From contig JASXTE010000017.1 of the NCBI GenBank assembly GCA_030280995.1, positions 10,936,498 through 11,000,497 on the forward strand: 64,000 nt of DNA, in the 5' to 3' direction. Of this stretch, positions 56,614 to 64,000 are shown one piece after another. Below the pieces are notes generated by a model. The model made no database searches, was not told the DNA's origin, and saw only the letters and a list, made by a program, of their open reading frames with translations. The stretch comes from Hemileia vastatrix. Taxonomy: Eukaryota; Basidiomycota; Pucciniomycetes; Pucciniales; Zaghouaniaceae. Each line of letters opens with the position of its first letter. Positions within the stretch are counted from its first letter, which is position 1. Both the position numbers and the translations under genes were made by a program.

Positions 56614-57682
56614 TGTGGCAGTCTAAAGTCTAGTACGACACTTAAAAGTGAAAATAATAGGCAGGAGACTATATATGATGGAAATTTATTATTTAAAAAA
56701 AAGGGTTTTAAATCAGTTATTTTGAGTCATACACGGTTAAAATGGTAAATGAAAAATGCAGACAACTAAATAATTTATTTTACAAGGAAGAAATATTTTT
56801 ATGGGCTGAAAAATTAGTGGCCTAGAAAGTCAAGATGCTCAAGAACCTTTTGAAATTTTTCCTTAATTTTTACTATTTTTCTTATATTTTTAATTGATTT
56901 AAAGTTTACAAATTCTTTACATTTTCCAAAAATTACTTAACTTTAATAATTTTTCACGGGATGAATAGGGCTGCGCAGCCTACGAAATTTTTTTAGGAAT
57001 TTTAGGGGGACCTAGCTCTATCATATATCATTTTTCAAGATTCTTTTTTAAGGTTTTAAGGTTCTAATTAATTCCGGAAGTCTGGACAAGCTCCAGATGA
57101 GCTCCAGCTATGTTCTGGAAGGGAAAGTTGGGAATGTGACCTAGTATACTTAAGTACACCTCAGACTCAAAATTTTGAAGGAAGAATCAATCATCCAGAT
57201 TTATCAGAGTACATAACAACAACCATTTTACATATTTCTTATTACTCAATAAATAATAATATTTTTGTAATACCCTATCAACAATTATATTTTTCATAAC
57301 ACTTTTGAATAACAACAAAACAACAATATTTTCATTACTTATAGGATATCTTTGGAAATATCACAACCTCAGGGACTTGTTTCTATTGTTATCTCATTAA
57401 AATAAAATCACCATAAAAACATATAAGTTGATATTTCAGATCTTTTCACTGTTACACCTTTATTGTTGTAATCCAGTATTTCTTTTTCAACAGCTGTTGT
57501 TTCTCATTTCAATAAGCCTTTATAAATCAGAGTTCATATATTATTAATCAATTCAAGTAGACTTTTAAGCTTAGATAATTGAGCAACCATATTACTTTAT
57601 TTAGAAGGACAGGTTTTTCTTTGGTTTATCCAACTCCTTCCGATTCTGCTTACAGCAAGGTGACTGTAAGAGTCTTCCTACA
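56614..57682 (+). repeat. R2 3' LTR
   Basis: This corresponds over its full length to 16667-17736. It starts TGTGGCAGTCTAAAG and ends GTAAGAGTCTTCCTACA. R1 RNase H sequence begins at the next base. The 81-codon frame at its left end (SLKSSTTLKS...) is not a gene. Confidence 0.85.
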
Positions 57683-59665
57683 GCAGTAGAGTCAAGCATG
57701 TATGCAGTAGGCGCAGTTTAAATGCAGGAGGATAAATAAGGATATGATAGGCCTGTCCTTTATGATTAGAAGACTTTTAAAAAGGTAGAGTATAGGTACT
57801 CTCAATTCAAGTTGGAATTGTGTGGGGTAGCAAAGATTTTGAAGAAGTTGCAATGGATGCTTTAGGGGAAAAATTTTGAGTTGCAGTTTGATGCACTATC
57901 TCTGGTCAAAATGGTCAGTAGTCCAAGCCTACCAGATGTGCCAATGACTAGATGGATGGCAAAGATTAATTTTTTTTCTTTTGATTTAGTTCATAAACAA
58001 GGAAAATCTTTCACAATGCCAGATTCCTTGTCTAGGAGGCTGTTGTTTGAAAAGGATTCCGAGGTGGAAGAATTTGAAGAAAATAAAAAGTGGATAAACA
58101 GAATAGAGTATTTTTATCAAAGGTTCAGGAATAAGGATGTCTGCAAAGATGTAAAACATAATGACCAGCGTCTGGGAAGATGTTAATCTATTACCAAGCA
58201 GCATCTCTGATGACATAAATCTAAGAGAATTAAGAAAATATATTCATGAAAGAGATGATCATGAGGAGATAAAAGCTCAAGAATGGTATGAAAAAGCTAA
58301 CCTGATAACAAGAGGAGCACTAGATGAAGTAATCCTGGATTCAGAAGAAGATGATGACTCAAGCAGTTGTCAAGAAAGTAATAGACAGTTAGAAGGCAGA
58401 GATTCAATTGAGGATTCAGATAAGCAGGTAGACTGGTTAAAAGCATATCTAAAAGGTAATAGTCAACTGGAAGACTGTGATGAAGCCACTTGGCACCAGA
58501 TAGGGAAACACACTAAAGATTATTTTATTAAGGAAGGAAGGGTATGGAGAGAATGCTCTTCTATGTTGCAATTGGTTATATCAGATAGAGGTAGAAAAGG
58601 GAAGATTTTTAGATAATTACATGAAAACTTGGGGAATAGGGGACAGGATGAGACTTATAGGAGAGTTAAGGAATGATTCTGGTAGCCTAATATGAAAGCA
58701 GAGGTCCAGGACTGGGTTTAATCTTGTCTGGAATGTCAGTGCAGAAGTTACAGAAATCCTAAGGAAAAGAAAAAGGCAACAGGTGAAAATATTATTTTTG
58801 GAAGAATCTGCTTAGATGCCATTCATATTAAATAAAAAATCTTTAAATACTTGGTTTTAGCCAGAAATGATCTTTCAGGATGGGTTGAAGCAGCCCTTTT
58901 GGTAAAATTTAAGGCATGTAATGTAGCTGAGTTTTTAAAGAAGGAATGGGTATATAGATATGGGATAATGAAAATGATAACTGTAGATGGAGGTGCTGAA
59001 TCTTCTGGATAATTCCAAGAAGTTTTTAAAGGGAATAATGCTGAAATTTGAGTTGCAACACTATATTATCCAGAGGCAGAAGGTATGATTGAGAAAGGGC
59101 ATCAGCTAATTAAGGATGTGCTAGTTTAGCTATGTGGAACTAATGGGGAAAAATGGAAAAAATATTTACCTTTATTATTATTTTCAGATAGGATTTCAGT
59201 GAAAAGAAAAATGGGGTTTTCACCTTATGAACTTATGTTTGGTCAGAGGGCAGTATTACCTATTGATCTGGAAGCTGGATCTTTTCTAGGATGTGATTGT
59301 GATCAAGTGCGCTAATCTGAGGAGTTAATTTTAGCAAGAGTGGCACAGCTTGAAAGAAAGGAAAAGTTTTTGGAAAAGGCATATGAAAAAAAGATTCAGA
59401 TTCAGGACAAGTCAGTGAGATATTGGGATGAGTGTTTAGTGCACAGATTAAGGGAAACATTGAACAAGGGGACTTGGTATTAGTATACAACAAAAGTCTT
59501 GAAAGTCAATGGGGAAAAATGTTTGCGGAAAGATGGAATGGACCTTATAGGGTCAAGAAGCAAATAACTGGAGGAATTAGACAGTGCTGAATGGAAGCAA
59601 CATGTAGTGGCCAATCAGATCAAAAGATTCTACCCAAGAGGGATACCAGTAACATAAGAATTACC
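57683..59665 (+). pseudogene. R1 RNase H and integrase
   Basis: The RNase H continues from 16666: AVESSMYAVGAV, DRPVLYD, KVEYRYSQFKLELCGVAKIL, then the RNase H-integrase connection FSFDLVHKQGKSFTMPDSLS. An acidic linker (58161-58480) precedes the integrase: LHENLGNRGQDETYRRVKE, SCLECQCRS, LDAIHIK, DLSGWVEAAL, TVDGGAESSG and YYPEAEGMIEKGHQLIKDVL. The tail reads VRYWDECLVHRL and ends IKRFYPRGIPVT. There are many stops (at least eight) and frameshifts towards the end. Like the RT piece at 14.8-16.7 kb it is strongly decayed, consistent with one parent element. Confidence 0.75.
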
Positions 59666-59922
59666 TCTGGGATGAGGATAAACTAACAATTTTTTTTACT
59701 CAAGGAAGAGTATAAAATATCATCAGATTTTTTATGGAGGCTATGTCACAATTGTGATGGATAGGGTTTTAGAAATGGTAAAACAATTATGGCTGAAAAA
59801 GCAGTTTGCATTAGCACTTGAGCTAAATTATGTAGAATTAACATTTTTAGAAGAGATATGAAGAAGTGGGTAGACTGGATAGAGGAACGGCTGTCTGGGA
59901 AAATCAGAAAGCTACAGTACCC
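59666..59922. other. R1 3' noncoding remnant
   Basis: It starts like the post-integrase region of R2 (GGGATGAGGATAAACTAAC) and then diverges. No gene is recognised. Confidence 0.4.
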
Positions 59923-60716
59923 TGCGGTCTTCCAACATTGGCGGAGCCCTTTTTTGGTCTGTTTGGCGTTGTTTTGATATGTCTTAAATGGCATTGTTTA
60001 ATAATTGGGTGTTTTTCTGGAATTATTCAATGAATATTGGGACTGCGGGGATGTGGGTTTTACCATTGGATAGCCCTGGTTTTTCTCTATATTTTATGTC
60101 TTGATGACATTTTCATATTCTAAGTATTTGAGGGATTATTTCTAATTTTTCATTTTAAAAGGTAGCTGTTTAAATTTTCTTTTCGCGTTTTACGGGCTAA
60201 CCTTAAGTCTTAGGGTTAATTGCTTAGTACCATTAGAACGGGCTAATTTTTCTCTACATTTCATGTCTCAATGTTGTTGTAGCTTAATTATGTGTTTTAA
60301 AGGTTTTAGTAGTTGTAGTTTATTTTTCTAAGTATTTTGGGTGTTTTTGGTGGTTTTTGGTGGTTTTCTGGCTTCAGGGCGGTCCTGCAGCTTCAGGCAG
60401 GCCTCCTGACGTTGGGCAGACCGCCCGCCTCAGTGCTAGAAGGCTGGGAAGCGTTTCTAGAGGGGTTTTATGCAATTTGGCACTCAGAAATGCCAAATTT
60501 GTTGGTGTGCATGGGCTCTTAGATAGTGGTCTGTGTGTATATAGTGAATAAGACAGTTTGGGGCAACCTTAATTATCATACAACCATCCGGAGGTGATAT
60601 CCTTATTCCTCACTCATTTTTCACTGTTTTTGGGCCACAATTGGCTGTGTTTGTTGCAAGGTTAGTTATTCATTTAACTCAACTTTGGCAACTGTTTTCT
60701 CTGGTGTCCTAGCTTT
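59923..60716 (+). repeat. Truncated LTR related to the solo LTR at 13668
   Basis: It starts TGCGGTCTTCCAACATTGG and matches 13668-14455 in order (AATTGGGTGTTTTTCTGG, GCTAACCTTAAGTCTTAGGG, GGCCACAATTGGCTGTGTTT). The match ends near TCTCTGGTGTCCTAGCTTT, and integrase-lineage coding sequence begins at once, so the LTR end and the gag-to-RNase H part of R3 are missing. The small open frames at 60337-60551 are chance translations. Confidence 0.65.
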
Positions 60717-60721
60717 TATGT

Positions 60722-61871
60722 GTCAGGAAGGAGGTTGATGAGTAGGAGACATCCAAATCCTCAAGTGGTTGTGACTCAGAAGATGGGTCAAGAATTGGTT
60801 TTGAAGTCTTCGCATGAAGACCTTGGTCATAGAGGCTTTGGGGAGACTTACAGAAGAGTAGCAGATAGATTTTGTGGCCAGATATGAAGTTGGCTGTGCA
60901 GGGTTGGGTTCAATCTTGTGAAAAATGTCAAAGAAGAAGTCACTTGAAACCTAAAGAGATTGGCCGTGCTACTGGTGAAGCAACTGTGTTTGGAAGAGTC
61001 AGTTTGGATGCTGTCCATATCAAAGAGGGCAGGTATAAATACTTAATTGTTGCTAGAGTTGATTTATCTGGTTGGGTTGAGGCTGTGCCTCTGGTGAATT
61101 TGACTGCCAAACATGTGGCAGAATTTTTGAAGAAAGAATGGGTGTTTAGGTATGGATTGATGAAGTTGGTGACTGTTGATAATGGGCCAGAGTTTGGAGC
61201 TGATTTTTAAGAAGCAGTGGCAAGTATTGGTTCTAAAGTCAGATTGGCTACACCTTATTATTCTGAAGCCAAAGGAATGGTTAAAAGAGGCCATCAATTT
61301 ATTAAAAATGCTTTGGTGAAAATGTGTGGAGATAGTGCTGAAAAATGAAGGCCTTATTTACGCTTGGTGTTATTTGCTGATAGGGTCACTGTATAAGGAC
61401 AGCTGGATATTCTCCTTATGAATTAATTTTTGGGCAGAAAGCTGTTCTACCGGTGGATTTGGAAGCCGTCTCTTATCTTGGAATTGATTGTGATGATGTA
61501 TGATCTACAGAAGATTTGCTCTGTGCCAGGATGCAACAGTTGGAATGTAGAAAGGAATTTCAAGAGAAGGCATACTCTAGAATGATGAAGATAAGAAATC
61601 AATAAGTCAGATACTGGGACAAGAAGTTAGCTCATAGACTCAGGAATCCCTTGAAACCTGGTTTTTTGGTTTTGGCGTATAATAGAAGTTTGGAGAGTCA
61701 GTGGGGAAAGTTGTTTTCTGACAGATGGAATGGACCTTAAAGAGTCATATATAAGGTGTCTGGAGGTTCTTATGTTTTGGAGGAGTTAGATGGCGCGGTT
61801 TTAGAGAAGAGAGTGGCTGTGGATCAGGTGAAGAGATTTTACCCTAGAGGCACAAAAAGTGAAGAAGATTG
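60722..61871 (+). pseudogene. R3 integrase
   Basis: The frame opens in the pre-integrase segment (MSRRHPNPQVVVTQKMGQEL), then HEDLGHRGFGETYRRVADRF and CEKCQRRSHLK (zinc site). The core reads LDAVHIKEGRYKYLIVARVD, LSGWVEAVPLVNLTAKHVAE and TVDNGPEFGADF, then ATPYYSEAKGMVKRGHQ, in which the expected catalytic Glu is Lys. After a frameshift near 61390 the tail (SLESQWGKLFSDRWNGP, SGGSYVLEELDGAVLEKRVA, FYPRGTKSEED) can be followed to 61871. It is the best preserved of the three related integrases up to 61210. Confidence 0.8.
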
Positions 61872-63177
61872 ACTCCACAATGAGGATAAACTATGTACCA
61901 TTATTTAATTTTGGATTTTGGTGATGCTGTGCATCTGTTTTGTTGGAAACTCTTTGTTAGAAGGTACCCATGGGTGGGGCTTCTAGATTTTGTTTTGGCA
62001 AGTATGGGGGTGACTGATGGGATGGCTCCTCTATCAACAGTTACCCCAGATTGTCAGTTTCCAACCCCTTCTCTTAATTTTGTTGAGCCCTAGTATTGGT
62101 TTTTCTTCACAGGTTTTAGTCCTCTATGACTTTAAACAGTAATTCTTTTGGTCTTCAAGTGCCGGACTCTTCACACTTATTTATTTTAATTTAATGTGTT
62201 GGACTTTGTGTTTTTGATAGAAGGTACCCAGGGGGGACTTCTAGATTTTATTTTGGAAAGTGTGGGGGTAACTGATGAGCTGGCTGCTCTGTAGAACAGC
62301 TACCCCATAATTTCTGTTTCAAGTATTTTGTTTGTCCTAGTTGAATCCTAGTTCTGGTTTTTATTATTCAGGTTTCAAGTCCACTATGACTTTAAACTGG
62401 ATTACTGGCTTGGGACTGGCTTCTTTGGGTTTGGTGGGGAATCACTGGTGGTCTCCCATAATTTTTACTTATTTGAGGGAGCCCACCCAGTGATCATTTC
62501 CTTGGACTGGACTTTCTATGGAGCTGGATTTTTTTTTCTTTTCTTTAATTTTTGTGTCTATGTTTAGATAGTAGTTTTAGATTATTTTCTTTTTTTCTCT
62601 TTTTTTCTTTTTATTTCTTTATGGGAGTTATTAGGATATAAAGAGGGAAAAATCTTAAAATTATATTATATGGTGTTACCACATCAGGGTCACCTGGATG
62701 TGGGCAAGCATTGGTTGGGAAAGGCTCATCAATCGGCCGGGCAATTCTATTTTCTTTCTTTCTCTTATTACTCTCTCAATTTCTAATTATTTCATCTTTA
62801 TTTTTTATTTCAATTCTTTTAAAAATTATTGAACAGTGTATCCACATCAGGGTGCACTTGGATGTGGGTAAGGTATCAGGGGATCAGCTCCTTGATTGGC
62901 TGGGGAATACCATTTGTAAATATTATTTATCTTTTCTTATTATTATTATTCATTTCATTTTAATTTTTCAGCTCTCATATTTTTGGTTAATTTTTGTTTA
63001 TTTATTTTCAAGTTTTTTCAAGATAAAAATATAAATAAAAAAATAAAAAAAAATAAATAAATAAAATGAAAAATAATAATAATAATAATAATAAAAATAA
63101 ATAGAATAAAAAAAAATAAAAATAAAAAATTATATATATATATATATATTTCTGTTAATTATTATTGTTCTCTTTAT
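61872..63177 (+). other. R3 3' noncoding region
   Basis: This contains two copies of a 270-330 bp block starting AAGGTACCCA.GGG (61961 and 62221), each with ACTGATG and GTTAC/GCTACCCCA segments. It also has two TCCTCTATGACTTTAA-type motifs and GAGGGAGCCCACCCAGTGAT at 62473. Two ATGTGGGYA blocks (62695 and 62863) precede an A/T-rich tract with (TAA)n and (TA)n runs at 63030-63150. It matches the R2 3' region but lacks the expanded motif array. The open frames here are not supported. Confidence 0.6.
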
Positions 63178-64000
63178 TTAGTGACTAATAGCCTCTGGTG
63201 GTTGGTCTGAATTATGGTGGCCTTTTTGCTTTTTGTTAGGATTGGTGGAAGAACTGTGTGCTTTATGATGTAGGCAGCTGGAAAGCATATATGGGTTGTA
63301 ATGGTCAGGGACCAGAGTGGAAGGTAATTTTTGGGAAGAAGTGTAAGAAGCAGGGATAGAGTGCTGGAAGGGGTGCTTGATTATTCTAGACATCTTCCAG
63401 TGGTCATCAAGGAGCTTTTTCCTCAGATTCTTTTCAAACTCATTCAACGGACTGTGGAGGGCAAAGGCCTTAAGCATGTTTGAACACATCAGGCTTAGGT
63501 GTTGTTTTATGTCGGCTTAATCCAGAATTAAGGTAGTTTCTAGAGGTTGGCCTATCCCAATTTTAGTTTCCGGAGGCAGGGTTTCAACTACCCAGAAGAA
63601 TTAGATCAGTAATTGTTCTCTGTTGAAGAAATTGGATTTATTAATTTGATACTTACAGATTGGAAGCTCATCAAATTTGTAAGCAGCCCGGATTTGAGCT
63701 GTTGATGAAAGCTGAATGGATGTTGGAGGAGGATCAAAAAGATAGAGGTATGGATTCTCATGATCATTCTCTAAATGGTGTTGAGAAGATGAAGGAGAAG
63801 AAGGGCGTTTCTGTGGCCTGGTTTAAGCAGCAGGGCTGCTGTTGTTGTTGTGGATATTATTATTGCTTGGCCCAGCTGGGTTGAACACTGGTGGTGGAGA
63901 AACAGGGTTGTTGAAGGAAGGATCAGGAGAAGGTGACCTGGAAGCTTATTGTGATTTACTGGATGAAGATCTAGAAGAAAGGGAATCATCAGAGGAATAA
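63178..64000 (-). pseudogene. Antisense accessory gene of R3 (3' part; start beyond the window)
   Basis: The gene is on the minus strand, placed as in R2. Exon 2 (63587-63178) reads VETLPPETKIGIGQPLETT, a TAA at 63517-63519, then MCSNMLKAFALHSPLNEFEK and NLRKKLLDDHWKMSRIIKHP. The upstream exon ends ...AAYKFDELPI at 63657. The intron 63588-63656 (GTAAGT...GGGTAG, branch-like TTACTGATC) is phase 1, as in the R2 gene. Further upstream the exon is Ser/Pro-rich (ASRSPSPDPSFNNP), with at least two stops. The Cys cluster would lie outside the window. The C-terminal charged helix parallels DELKQKILTYFQ of the R2 protein. Confidence 0.5.

Larger units (their letters stand above)
16667..57682 (+). mobile_element. 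Ty3-type element R2, LTR to LTR about 41 kb because of a 31-kb insertion
   Basis: LTRs of about 1070 bp (16667-17736 and 56614-57682) share the start TGTGG and end CTACA. A primer-binding-like site follows the first and a polypurine tract precedes the second. Left flank GCGG (16663-16666) and right flank GCAG (57683-57686) look like a 4-bp target duplication with one change. The RNase H frame of R1 is interrupted exactly between them (LAV on the left, AVESS on the right). Removing the 31.1-kb CACTA unit leaves an element of about 9.9 kb. It carries gag, protease, integrase, a long 3' region and an antisense gene, but no RT was found. Confidence 0.82.

Noticed and set aside
60337..60551. Short open frames in GC-richer sequence
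   Set aside because: They lie in the truncated LTR and overlap in two frames. The homologous region at 14.1-14.2 kb is not open in the same way.
1..64000. tRNA, rRNA or single-copy host genes
   Set aside because: I looked for conserved motifs and recognised none. Every supported gene belongs to, or lies inside, a mobile element.

Overview
This window is repeat-dense, AT-rich eukaryotic DNA, most likely from a basidiomycete fungus and probably a rust (Pucciniales). The reasons are short spliceosomal introns, a Tf1/sushi-type chromovirus with a C-terminal chromodomain, a Ty3 lineage with basidiomycete-type polyproteins, a tnp2 (CACTA) transposase, a Tet-like 2OG-Fe(II) oxygenase, and two copies of a protein family that resembles multicopy rust proteins. 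I recognise no ordinary single-copy host gene and no tRNA or rRNA. Species and family calls come from memory of protein families, not from a search.

The layout is a set of nested insertions whose joints can be read from target-site duplications and interrupted reading frames. The oldest layer (R1) is a decayed Ty3-type retroelement: gag about 834-1843, gag-protease linker 3001-3251 and 4476-5051, protease and reverse transcriptase 13525-16666, RNase H and integrase 57683-59665. It is interrupted by (a) a solo LTR at 3252-4475; (b) a nearly complete chromovirus on the minus strand at 5052-13524, with 773-bp LTRs and TSD CATTA; (c) a solo LTR at 13668-14766; and (d) a second Ty3-type element, R2, with LTRs 16667-17736 and 56614-57682, whose ends lie about 41 kb apart. 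R2 has gag, protease and integrase but no recognisable reverse transcriptase. Its integrase frame is split at one codon by a third-level insertion, a 31-kb CACTA-type DNA transposon (22252-53343) with CACCAC terminal inverted repeats and a 3-bp TSD (AAT).

The 31-kb element carries a SNF2-family ATPase (23.2-25.6 kb), two diverged members of one protein family on opposite strands (25.6-26.7 and 31.6-33.2 kb), a tnp2 transposase (27.8-31.0 kb), an array of fifteen 38-bp palindromes with alternately sized and variably oriented spacers (34.0-35.7 kb), an unrecognised multi-exon gene with a CACTA MITE in one intron (37.0-39.7 kb), a nested Harbinger-like element (41.5-44.6 kb), a Tet-like dioxygenase (45.2-46.4 kb), a cluster of hairpins (48.2-48.7 kb) and a second GGGGGTCTCA-ended element (48.9-52.4 kb). 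To the right of R1 lies the 3' half of another Ty3-type copy, R3 (60.7-64.0 kb).

Three themes stand out. First, a putative mobile unit combines a transposase with a SNF2 remodeller and a Tet-like dioxygenase, which could counter host silencing; this is inference. Second, three retroelements from two lineages each carry a spliced antisense accessory gene just inside the 3' LTR, two of them with a visible cysteine cluster. Third, decay is CpG-biased: all six differences between the chromovirus LTRs are CpG transitions, five of them in TpCpG context, and most premature stops in otherwise preserved frames are TGA, as expected if CGA codons were hit.
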